Source: Saccharomycodes ludwigii
Lineage: Eukaryota > Ascomycota > Saccharomycetes > Saccharomycodales > Saccharomycodaceae
Direction: 5' to 3'
Assembly (NCBI RefSeq): GCF_020623625.1
Contig: NC_060206.1
Coordinates: forward strand, 682,001-746,000
DNA length: 64,000 nucleotides
In this document: in pieces, positions 31,167 through 40,600 of the stretch
Layout: every line of letters begins with the position of its first letter
Numbering within the stretch: position 1 is the first letter of the stretch
Notes under the pieces: generated by a model
Told to the model about the DNA's origin: nothing
The model's database searches: none
What the model saw: the letters and a program-made list of their open reading frames with translations, nothing else
Translations under genes and position numbers: made by a program

Positions 31167-32888
31167 ATGTCACATTCAGGTGCAGCTATTTTTAAAAAAG
31201 TTTCAGGTATGATCACCGTCGATGAAGATGCCTCACCAGCAACTTTGATATGGAGATCAACAGACGGTGACAAAATACATAAAGTTAGTCTAAACGCAGT
31301 GGATAAGTTACAAGCCACTCCTTCAACTTCGGATAAAATGATGTTGAGATTGGTTCTTAAGGAAGACCCAAACAAAAAACGAAAAACAAATGGTGGGGAC
31401 GGCGCTCCAGTAAAAGGGCCTGTTACTACTTTCCAATTTAACAATAGAATTGTTATGGATAACATTAAAAATACTTTGCAAACTATTATTTCAAGGTACA
31501 AAGATAACGAATTATATCGAGAAAAGTTGAAACAAAAGGAAAATTTTATTCCAAAGATACAAACACCACTAATTGATACTGCCCAATTAGACGATTCTTT
31601 GTCAACTTCAAACTTGCTATCTAATCTGGAATTGCAACAGACTCTTTTGAAGCACAATAAGGGTTTGTTCAAGAAATTTCAAGAGACCGTTATTAATTCC
31701 TCATTGCCACCGAAAGAATTTTGGTCGACTAGAATACCTGAATTGAGAGCGTTTGCTTTAACTACATCACAAAAATTAGGTCCGTACAACGTCTTGTCCA
31801 CTATAAAGCCAGTGGCAAGCAGTGACAACAAAGTTAATGTTAGTGTATCTAGAGATAAAATTTTAACAATTTTGCATAATTATCCAATCGTGAAAAAGGC
31901 GTTTGACGATAGTGTTCCTAAAAACTTTTCTGAACAGGAGTTTTGGGCCAGGTTTTTCAGTAGTAAACTTTTCCGTAAATTAAGAGGTGAAAGAATTATG
32001 GCAAATGACAGAGGTGATATTATATTGGATCGATATTTAAAGTTGGATCAGGAGTTTGATACAAAAGACGACAAATTATTAATCAGACCAGTTCGTAAAA
32101 CCATAGATTTGGAGGGGAATTTCCAAGATGATCCAGAGTTGTTGGGGAATACGCCTGATTTCACAATGAAGTCAGGTGTAGATATCAATGGTCGTGGTGA
32201 TGGTGTTGTTGATATATTGAGAGGGATGAATAGACTAAGTGAGAAAATGATAAAATCTCTAGAAACTGAATATTCCAGGCCTATCAGCGCCACTGCGCAA
32301 CACACTTCCAAAGATGATGGTGGTGTAGACGAGGCTGATATAGGACTGATACGAGATTTAGAAGAGGTACCGCGTATAGAATACTCTGAAATACATTTAA
32401 AACAGAAGCATAAGCCTGTAGAAAATCTGAATGAGGTAAATGACACTGAAAGTTATGAGGTGGTTCTTAAACATGTATCGAAAGTACAAGATATTTTGTC
32501 AACGAAATTGGATTTAACAAAAGTTGGTGATGAAAATTGTGATGAAGCTAACCGTAGGATTGTTAATGCCATTAAAATTAATGCCAAACAATACCAAAGT
32601 GTTGATGTCCAAGAAAACCTTACAGCTACATATGATATTCCAACAGATTTACTTGAAAGTTGTAGAATATTGAATGATACTTGTTGTGAGTTCCTGAAAC
32701 ACTTTTATATACATTATCAGAGTGGGAATCCCAAGGAGTCAAATATAGTACGTAGGATGTATGAAGATTTACAAAAATGTTTGAAGAAACTAGAAAAGAT
32801 TGTCAAATTGGATGAGAACTGTTCCAAGTATTTAGCTTCCATAATCGAAACTCTTCATTTCACTATTAATAAGTATGAAACAAGTTAA
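31167..32888 (+). CDS. TFB1: TFIIH core subunit Tfb1 (p62 homologue)
   Basis: Tfb1 is a TFIIH core subunit required for transcription initiation and nucleotide excision repair. The 573 residues (642 in S. cerevisiae) begin with the pleckstrin-like PH domain (about 1-115: SGAAIFKKVSGMITV, LIWRSTDG). Two BSD domains follow (about 165-225 and 245-305), each with the conserved FW pair (KEFWSTRIPEL and EQEFWARFFSSKLF). A C-terminal helical region matches the part that contacts Rad3/Ssl1. It sits between MLP1 and MCM10; in S. cerevisiae TFB1 is YDR311W on another chromosome, so this is a rearrangement relative to the backbone. Confidence 0.94.
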   Translation: MSHSGAAIFKKVSGMITVDEDASPATLIWRSTDGDKIHKVSLNAVDKLQATPSTSDKMMLRLVLKEDPNKKRKTNGGDGAPVKGPVTTFQFNNRIVMDNIKNTLQTIISRYKDNELYREKLKQKENFIPKIQTPLIDTAQLDDSLSTSNLLSNLELQQTLLKHNKGLFKKFQETVINSSLPPKEFWSTRIPELRAFALTTSQKLGPYNVLSTIKPVASSDNKVNVSVSRDKILTILHNYPIVKKAFDDSVPKNFSEQEFWARFFSSKLFRKLRGERIMANDRGDIILDRYLKLDQEFDTKDDKLLIRPVRKTIDLEGNFQDDPELLGNTPDFTMKSGVDINGRGDGVVDILRGMNRLSEKMIKSLETEYSRPISATAQHTSKDDGGVDEADIGLIRDLEEVPRIEYSEIHLKQKHKPVENLNEVNDTESYEVVLKHVSKVQDILSTKLDLTKVGDENCDEANRRIVNAIKINAKQYQSVDVQENLTATYDIPTDLLESCRILNDTCCEFLKHFYIHYQSGNPKESNIVRRMYEDLQKCLKKLEKIVKLDENCSKYLASIIETLHFTINKYETS

Positions 32889-33174
32889 ATTAAAGGAAAT
32901 TTAATATTTTTGGTTAAGAAAAAGAAAGAAAGGAAGGGGAAAATTGAGGTTTTCGTTGTATCGCCTGAAGCTTTTTTTTTTTTTTTTTTTTTCGGTGTGT
33001 TTATTACGTGTTATGTATTTTATTTATATATATATTCTTTTGTTTTTTAAACAGCACAAGGAATAATTATATGTCATTCGAACAGATAGGAATATATATA
33101 TATATATATATATTGTACCTAATCATATTCAAAATTAAACTGAAATAGATAGGCAATTGGGAAAAATAATACAG
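32889..33174. other. Intergenic, TFB1 to MCM10, with TA run
   Basis: This spacer of 286 bases between two same-direction genes contains a T run (about 32972-32991) followed by CGGTG, and a TA run (about 33097-33114). An in-frame TTG at 33157 lies before the MCM10 ATG and is not used as start in this annotation. Confidence 0.55.
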
Positions 33175-34740
33175 ATGATTGATCCAAGAATTTCAAATCC
33201 CCCTAATGATGATTTGGATAATATAACAGATAATGAGGACGAAAGAGAAGAGCTACTTAAACAAAAGCTTTTGCGCATGGAAAATGAAATGAATATGCTT
33301 CGAAAATCTTTAAATGATAGTAAAGAACAAAAGAGTCAAAGAGAACTAACGTCATCAAATCCAACCACTACTTCGTACTTTGTGAATAATCTAGAAAGAT
33401 CGGCACAGCAAGCAAAAATTGAACTTGCCCATAAGCAAGAATTACTGAAACGAAGAGTTCATACTTTCAGAAATTTGAACAATGAATATGCTCCACAAAT
33501 TGTGGATCTTAAAGAAAAATATTCGCAAAAATGGATTAATAAATTATATTTACCTGAAACTGTTTTGGACGAATTATTACAAGGAAAGAAAATTTTGAGA
33601 TTACCTAAATTATTTGCCAAAGTTAGGCCACCTAAATTTAAGGAGCCCGACTACTCGAATTGGGTCACCTTTGGTATAGTGAGTTCTAAAAGTGAAATAA
33701 AGATAACAAACACGGTAAATAATCCAGTTAAATACATAATTTTTGGTTTAACGGATTTCACCTTTGACATAAAATTGTATATATTTGGAAATAACAATGT
33801 TTCCAAATATTTTAATTTGGAAATTGGTGGTTTGATTGCTATTTTAAATCCGAAAATTTTACCTTGGAGAACTGAAGACACAAATAATAACAGTGCTAGT
33901 GATGTTTACAAATCGTTTAATTTAAGTATTAGGCACGATTGTAACAATATATTAGAAATTGGAAAAAGTCGAGATTTTGGATTATGTCCCATAAGAAATA
34001 ATAACCAAAGCTGCAATAGCCCAATAAATAAATCAGTAGAAGACAGATGCTTCTATCATAAAGAATTACAATTGAGAAGAAATGGTTCGCAAAGATTGGA
34101 ATTAAACAGTACTATATCTAGAAGGGGTCCCAACAATAAAGAACTATATTTGAATAAATCCAATACAAGTTTTAATATAAGATATTCAAACAACCATAAT
34201 AATAATAATAATAATAATAATAAAAGGAAGATTGGACCCATAACAGTTACAGCAGCTAAATCGACATTTACTTCTTTGAACGCTGCAAAAGCTTTTTTTG
34301 ATGAGGATTTTGTTAATCCTGAAATGTTTAACAATTTAGAAAACAAGAGAAGAAAGATCAAGGATTTAAATACTGAATTGAACTTAAAAAAACAGCTAGG
34401 AATCATTCCAAGTTCTAAAACAAAAAAGGAAAAAACAGAGTTGTTTAAGCTTAGTGAAAAAGTAGCACCAATGTTTCAGAACTATGACCCAACTGGTGGC
34501 AAGCTAAAATACATTTTACAACACACAGATAATGGAGTCACTGGTAATGATAAAGAGAACAAGAAAAAGGAGGCTATAGAGTCGTTATTAAGTATCAAAA
34601 AGGATAAAGTAAAATTGAAGAGATCAAAGAAGGAAATTAATCAAAAGAGAAAGACAAAAGATGAAATATGGTTGAGATACCATGGGAAAGATGAAAGTGA
34701 TGATGATGATGATCACAATCTACTAATAATTAAAAAATAG
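33175..34740 (+). CDS. MCM10: Replication factor Mcm10
   Basis: Mcm10 binds the CMG helicase and DNA polymerase alpha and is needed to activate replication origins. I start at the ATG at 33175 (521 residues); the frame is open a little upstream from a TTG at 33157. An N-terminal coiled coil (about 15-50) is followed by the conserved OB-fold (about 155-255, with FGIVSSKSEIK and LTDFTFDIKLYIFG) and the CCCH zinc finger (about 270-296: C-x8-C-x11-C-x2-H ending RCFYH). A basic C-terminal region follows. S. cerevisiae Mcm10 is 571 residues and lies next to the MLP gene (YIL150C). Its 3' end overlaps the convergent lipid-kinase-like gene by 11 bases. Confidence 0.92.
   Translation: MIDPRISNPPNDDLDNITDNEDEREELLKQKLLRMENEMNMLRKSLNDSKEQKSQRELTSSNPTTTSYFVNNLERSAQQAKIELAHKQELLKRRVHTFRNLNNEYAPQIVDLKEKYSQKWINKLYLPETVLDELLQGKKILRLPKLFAKVRPPKFKEPDYSNWVTFGIVSSKSEIKITNTVNNPVKYIIFGLTDFTFDIKLYIFGNNNVSKYFNLEIGGLIAILNPKILPWRTEDTNNNSASDVYKSFNLSIRHDCNNILEIGKSRDFGLCPIRNNNQSCNSPINKSVEDRCFYHKELQLRRNGSQRLELNSTISRRGPNNKELYLNKSNTSFNIRYSNNHNNNNNNNNKRKIGPITVTAAKSTFTSLNAAKAFFDEDFVNPEMFNNLENKRRKIKDLNTELNLKKQLGIIPSSKTKKEKTELFKLSEKVAPMFQNYDPTGGKLKYILQHTDNGVTGNDKENKKKEAIESLLSIKKDKVKLKRSKKEINQKRKTKDEIWLRYHGKDESDDDDDHNLLIIKK
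34730..34740. other. 11-bp overlap of convergent stop regions
   Basis: MCM10 (plus) ends with TAG at 34738-34740 and the DAGK-fold gene (minus) ends with TAA at 34730-34732. The two coding regions therefore overlap tail-to-tail and their mRNAs must be antisense to each other over a longer distance. Confidence 0.9.
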
Positions 34741-36031
34741 AAGTACAATATACACACACTTTGTATTTAGATTTCCATGGATTTTCGTTAAATTTAAAAG
34801 CAATAACATATTTTGTGTCGTCCTTTTTTTCCTTTGACTGGAAATTTTTGTAATTGAATAAGTAACCATCTACACATGCTTCAAATTTAGTATGTTTATC
34901 GTTATCTGGTAGATCCACTTCGATATCAAAATCCTTGTTGAAAGATTTTGTTACGACACCCTCTGTATTCGAAAGAAAGTTTTTTATTTCATTAGGATTA
35001 GTGTTGTATCCGTTCAATATTGCATCTATCAATCCATTTCCCTTTTTCAATAAAGAACTTTTATAGCCCAACAATTGCAAACTTGATATTAATGGATTTG
35101 AAATGGGCGAGGGAGTATAATTTTCCTCCAATTTGGGTAAATTTAAAAGAGCAAAATAACTATAGTTACAAAATTTATCTGCACCACCTATTTTAATTGA
35201 AATATTCAAATCATAATGATCTAAAATATCTTTGCTTGCCAATTTAAATCTTTCGATACCTAGATGTTTATATTTTTCGTCATTTGTGGTTAATGATAGC
35301 AAATTGGCATGAAATCCCATAGAAAATATGATGAACATGAAAATATAGTCTCCCCCGGGGAATATCACTTTATAAAGTGGAATTTGGTCGGTACTTGGGC
35401 GGTACTCATTGTATAAAAAATTTTGGAAGACAGTTGTCGGGTTGTTTGTTTTTAAAATACAGTTGCACCAAGCATTTGCTGTTCCTAAGGGTATTGGTAG
35501 AATGTTCAACTGTTTGAGCGGTGTTTGATCTGGTGGAAGATTATTTAAAAATTCAGAAATACTTGTATCACCAGATAATATTAAAACTGTTTTTTCGGGA
35601 GAGGATAGATCTCCTTCATGTTTTTTAGAGGAAATTATCCTTCGAGCAAAGTATTTCATACTGTCAGAAGATGTGGTTTTAAAATATTTGTATTTAATTA
35701 AGTTTTCTGTATTTTTCCCATTATTTAACAATGTTAAAATGGGAAATATAACGTTTTCATAAAAAGCACCCCTTAAATTGGCACCTTTGCCTGATTGAAT
35801 GGAATCTATAATTGCAATACCTTTTTTAAATAACAAGTTATCAACGAATGAAAGGGGCGGTAATAGTGAGTTTGAATTTAGTGGTTCCTCGATCAATTTG
35901 TAAGCATTGGAGTTATCTTCTAGATAAACTATTGACTGAACGACATATAATTTATTTTGGTAATTTAACAAAGGGGTGGTTTTTATTGATTTGATTTGTT
36001 TTTCTTCGCAAGTTGAGGGAGTGATATTCAT
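34730..36031 (-). CDS. Divergent diacylglycerol-kinase-fold protein
   Basis: The 433 residues contain a recognisable DAGK/NAD-kinase-like catalytic fold: a first nucleotide-binding segment SIQSGKGANL (about 77-86), a second motif VLILSGDTSISEFLNNLP (about 149-166) and PIPLGTANAW (about 179-188). The usual family motifs are GGDGT and PxGTGND, so the second motif is SGDTS instead of GGDGT and the third has GTAN. Further C-terminal hallmarks are a FSMGFHAN segment (about 238-245) and YKHLGIERFKLASKDIL. Lcb4/Lcb5 sphingoid kinases share the fold but are longer and keep GGDG. No targeting signal or membrane helix is obvious. It is absent from the S. cerevisiae neighbourhood as I remember it. Function unknown; reduced or altered kinase activity is possible. 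Confidence 0.72.
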   Translation of the reverse strand: MNITPSTCEEKQIKSIKTTPLLNYQNKLYVVQSIVYLEDNSNAYKLIEEPLNSNSLLPPLSFVDNLLFKKGIAIIDSIQSGKGANLRGAFYENVIFPILTLLNNGKNTENLIKYKYFKTTSSDSMKYFARRIISSKKHEGDLSSPEKTVLILSGDTSISEFLNNLPPDQTPLKQLNILPIPLGTANAWCNCILKTNNPTTVFQNFLYNEYRPSTDQIPLYKVIFPGGDYIFMFIIFSMGFHANLLSLTTNDEKYKHLGIERFKLASKDILDHYDLNISIKIGGADKFCNYSYFALLNLPKLEENYTPSPISNPLISSLQLLGYKSSLLKKGNGLIDAILNGYNTNPNEIKNFLSNTEGVVTKSFNKDFDIEVDLPDNDKHTKFEACVDGYLFNYKNFQSKEKKDDTKYVIAFKFNENPWKSKYKVCVYCTSIF

Positions 36032-36423
36032 TATAGAATAGAGATATTTTGAAAGAAACTGTATTTGTTGTTCTTTTTGTGGGGAGAGGGGGGATATAAG
36101 TGGCTACACTTACTGTTCTAAAAGGTTTAAAACATTTGTTATAAAATAAGTTATAAAATAAGAAAAATTTAAGGGTTTTGTTATTATCAATAAAAATTGG
36201 ATTTTGTTATTTTAGGCAAGACTTTGATTTCATTCGGTTTTTATCGGACACATTGCTTCTCGGATTATATATATATATTTTTTTTTTTTCACGTTATTTT
36301 GAAAGAAGAGCGAAATAATCAATTACTAAATTATAAAAACTTTGTTATGATGTTCTTTTTTTTTTTTTTTTCTCTTTCTTTCAAACAAAAAAACATCGAA
36401 TAGAAATATATTAGATATTGGTA
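36032..36423. other. Divergent intergenic region, DAGK-fold gene / PCC1
   Basis: About 390 bases. It contains TTCGG and TCGGA motifs (36224-36270: ATTCGGTTTTTATCGGACA and CTCGGATT), a direct repeat of TTATAAAATAAG (about 36138-36161) and poly-T. No gene. Confidence 0.55.
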
Positions 36424-36812
36424 ATGAGTACAGTGGATAAACTTGATCATAAGTTGTATGTATTTATATTATTGTTTTTTTTTTTTTGAGAAAGGATTAG
36501 AGTACAACTTTCATTACATTTCTTCATATATTCGTATATACGTGTCTTACTAACAGTTATACGGGTATATTAAATAACAGGACATTAAAAATACCATTTC
36601 AAAATGCTAAACAAGCACATATTGCTAAACAAGTTTTAGAACCAGATCCAGTATTGAACCCTAACGATTTTCATATGGATTATATTATTGGTACTCCTTC
36701 TTCTACACTCGTTATTATTTTTCACAGTGTGGATGATCGGCTATTAAGAGTGGGTGTTAATAATTGTATCGAATCCATCAAAACAATTATAGAAACATTT
36801 GATGAATTATGA
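36424..36812 (+). CDS. PCC1: KEOPS/EKC complex subunit Pcc1, spliced
   Basis: Pcc1 is the dimerisation subunit of the KEOPS/EKC complex, which makes tRNA t6A and also affects telomeres and transcription. No full-length frame exists; two exons must be joined. Exon 1 is 36424-36455 (MSTVDKLDHK plus two bases). The intron is 36456-36580, with donor GTATGT, branch point TACTAAC at 36548-36554 and acceptor ACAG. Exon 2 is 36581-36812. The product is 87 residues (88 in S. cerevisiae), starting with LTLKIPFQNAKQAHIAKQVL and containing LEPDPVLNP and the typical beta-strand pair ending VGVNNCIESIKTI. S. cerevisiae PCC1 (YKR095W-A) also has an intron and lies between MLP1 and ESL2, as here. Confidence 0.93.
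36456..36580 (+). other. PCC1 intron, 125 nt
   Basis: The donor GTATGT is at 36456-36461, the branch point TACTAAC at 36548-36554 and the acceptor AG at 36579-36580. An AG directly after the branch point (36555-36556) is too close to be used. Confidence 0.92.
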
Positions 36813-37304
36813 TGACACTTTTTTTTTTTTTTTTTTTATATGTGAGTTGAAGTTACATGTCAAAGGATTAATGGTTGGTTAATAATAAAAGGAGCCACTC
36901 GACTGGTAGTGGCAGTATTTGGTAAGGGTAACAAAGTCGGTCTTATTTCTTTATATATTATATACTAAAACTGTAAGAATCAAACTGTAAGGATTAAACA
37001 ACAGCGGTCAGGGAGATTCGTGGCCGTGAAAAGGGAAAAGATGATTGGTTCTTGTTTAAGTCGGATTTCGGAAGTATTTGTTTCGGACATGTACATAAAT
37101 TTAATTGATCTATTTTTTTTTTTAATGGAAAAATGAAAATTTCACCCAAAGATTTAAAAATGGCTTGTTATTTTGATTTCTTAGCGGAATAAGACAGACC
37201 GGCCGGGTTAGATTTGAAATTTGTTGCAATTTTTTATTTTAAAAAGAAGAAAATTTTTTTATTTTTTTATTTTTTTATTGCTGGCTTCTTTCAAAGATTC
37301 TCCC

Positions 37305-37335
<31 letters not shown>

Positions 37336-37602
37336 CTTTTTTTCCATTCTCCCCGCCTCCTGATTTTCTTTTCTCCTTTTATTGGAAAAAAAAAAAAACA
37401 AGAATAACAAAAACAAGAATAACAAAAACAAAAACATAAACTTTCACTGTTTTGTATTTATTTCCAACTCTCTAATTCTCTTATTTCCCTTTTAATCACC
37501 ATTTCTACCAGTACAACACCAAAATCTACTAATAAAAGAAACTATATGTATATATCTACATATAATTAATACTAGAATCCTACATAATTACAACTATATA
37601 TC
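36813..37602. other. Intergenic, PCC1 to ESL1/2
   Basis: About 790 bases. It contains a small hairpin (CCACT...AGTGG near 36895-36912), a short direct repeat AACTGTAAGRAT (about 36969-36996), a TCGGA/TTCGG cluster (37061-37084), long T tracts (37302-37335) and A/C-rich units (37398-37437). No gene or tRNA recognised. Confidence 0.6.
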
Positions 37603-40600
37603 ATGGCTGATATAGTTGAAAGAAGAGAAATTCTAAATACTAATAATAATAACAACAATAGTAATACTACCAATAGTAATAACAACCATATGCCCGTCAC
37701 TCCTAACAATACCACTACATCAGTAGCAGGTATTCAAAAAAGACACAACTCAACATCTTACGATTATTTAGGTAGCGGTTGTGCTAAAAGACGAGCTGCC
37801 CCATTAATTAATTCCATCAGTAATGCCACTGTTGCTATGGCAACCCCTAATACATCAACTCTTGCTGATAGTCACAAATCGAATTTAATTTCGGGCGGAT
37901 TGTCCAATAATTTACAATATGTTGGAAAGACTGTTTTTACTACCAATAATAATGACAATGGGGAATATAGTGAATTAAACAATGAAAGCAGCAATACTAA
38001 TAGTTTTATTCTCAGTAGAGAACCCACTACACCATCATTCCCATTATCTGCTGTTCATGATTATAAAAATAAATTGGGATCCAATCCTGTAAGAGACTTG
38101 AATGTTAATGGTACTAATAATAAAAGTGACAGCAATAATAATAATAATAATAATAGTAGTGGTAATAAAGTTTTTCAATCACCTACCTCACGAGGAATTA
38201 CACCTACAAATAACAATTATATTAGTACCCCAGTGATTTCTTCTAATTTTACTAAAAATGTAACTCAACAATTTAATCATAACGCTATTTCTAGAAGCAA
38301 TGTCACCAATTTTAGCTCAGCTCAAGGTGTACGGGAATATAGTACCAATTCTAACCCTGTTCAAGAGAATAATGCAGAGCAACAAGGGGAACAACTTGAA
38401 AACGTAGACGGAGAATATCAAACAGAAGGGTATAATAACAATGATGCAGGTATAAATAATAATGCTAGCAGTAATAATGTTAGTGATGATAACAGTAACA
38501 ATAACAGCAATAATAACAGCAATAACAACAGCAATAACAACAGCAATAACAACGACAGCAACAACAACAACAACAACAACAACAATAACAATAATAATAA
38601 TAATGGTAATGCCACTGCTGAAGACGAAGAAGACGAAGAGTTGGAAGAAGATGATGAAGAGCTAGACGAAGATGAGTTAGATGTGGACGAGTGTGAAAAT
38701 AATAAGGACACTGCCAATTCCCAAGGAAAAGAGGAAGAGACAAACATGTCTAACGATAATAATGATGCCCAACAGCTTAATAGCAATACCAGCAGCACTG
38801 AATCTACTACAAAAGCAAGCACGCGTCAATTGGTGGCAAAATTGCAGAGCACGTACAAACTGATTATTAAACAAGAAACATTATTACAGGAAAGATGTTC
38901 CAGATTAACAAAATCTCAAACAACCGATTTGGAGGTTTTGTGGTCCATTTACAAGTTGAATACAAGTTTAGTTGAAAATTACATTGAATTTTTAACAACA
39001 GCTCTTTCCGAAGCACAATCCAATTCTGATTTCTTGATTGGTAAAGAAATAGTTGAAATTTATCGTATTGAACGTAGATTATGGGTTTATGGTTGTATAA
39101 CATTTTTGGATGTTTTAAAGAACTTTATTTCCAATTTTGTGGATCCTCAGATTTGGTCGCAGTTCATCACAAACGTTTTCATATCTATTTCAGAAATGCT
39201 TACTGAACTACCGGTCTCTTATCAAACTCCGTGGTACGAAAGGTTAGGTGATTTATCTAGAATGGCTATTGCATTATATCCCAGAGGTTTTATTGATTGG
39301 AAGCTTAGTGCGGAGTATTGGTATGGTAAGGCAATGTTATACAATTATGGACATGGTAAATTGTACTATCACATGTCTACCGTGGAGCAAAACACCTTAA
39401 GAGCATTTGTAAATCTAGGGAAATCCGTGTTTTGTAAAGACATGTTTATTCCGTCACAGCATTACATGCAATTAGTGATTGACAACATTTATCAGAGAGC
39501 ATATTCAGAATTTCAAAACAGTGAAAACACTATTCCATCCTTAGATGACCTGATGAACGGGAAATTAATGCACATAACGTATAATAACGGTTCGAAATAT
39601 ACACCCGACAATAATGAAATATTAGCCAACAACCACCATTTCCAACATTACATCCACATTTCCCACATTGTGGAATATTTGAAGCATGTGGAAGTCATAT
39701 CAATGCCTACTTTCCAATCAACTCCGGAGTTACAAAATGTGGTGACCAATTACTTTAAAAATACGTTTGGTGTTTGGCAAAGAACAACGTCTTCCTTGGT
39801 TGTTACTCCTACAAGCGACTTTTTTGATCCAAAATTGATATTTATGCAAGAAGGTGAAAAGATAAAATTTTACTTTAGGTGCTCTACTCTCTTTGCACAA
39901 TCCCATATTCTTCAACTAGTAGGTTTTGGTGACCCTAAAAACCCGTTTGCTATTTTATTTGATTTGCCACTGAGATTAAAGGAAAAAAGAGATAAAAGAG
40001 ACAGAAAAAATGCAACGGATGCTGCTGCTGCTGATGCTGATCTCAACGCTGCTAGTTTACAGATCGATGAAGACGATCCAGTTTTATCGTTTTTTAATGA
40101 TTTGGAAACGTTTGAGCGTCCATACAAGTTCCCCTTAGACGTTAAGATTTGGGAGTATTCGCTGTACTATAATCTAAACGAAACATCGGTATTTTGCTGT
40201 ATGACAGTTTTGCAAAAATTTTTGAATGGACCATTGGTTTCTTCTTTGCCACATATTTTGACTTGGTGTTATTTCTTGATTTCATTGGGTAAAAAAATTA
40301 GCGAATTACCTGAAAACAGTGAAGTTTACCACTTTTGGTTAAAATTGGTGAGAAGGATTTTCCCCTGGAATAGTTTGGTTAATTTTTTAAACAAAGTGGC
40401 CTTGTATGGTTGTAGGACATGCCCTCAAAGATTGGCGAACCGTTATTCGAGTAACCTAGAAAATGACTTGGATGAATTAATTGACTTTTATAATAATAAC
40501 GAAATGTTGCCTGAGGTCTGGCAATGCTGGGGTGCATTGTGGTTTGATCCTATCTGCGATAAAAGTGAAATTGTGCCAGTTAGTGATGACATTAAACAAT

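Noticed and set aside
36895-36915. Hairpin downstream of PCC1 as a tRNA or snoRNA fragment
   Set aside because: Five-base stem only; no tRNA A/B boxes and no H/ACA or C/D boxes at proper spacing. No tRNA B-box in a suitable context was found anywhere in the window.
38418-38822. Poly-Leu antisense frame within the ESL gene
   Set aside because: Reverse complement of Asn/Ser codon repeats; the sense frame is a well-supported gene.
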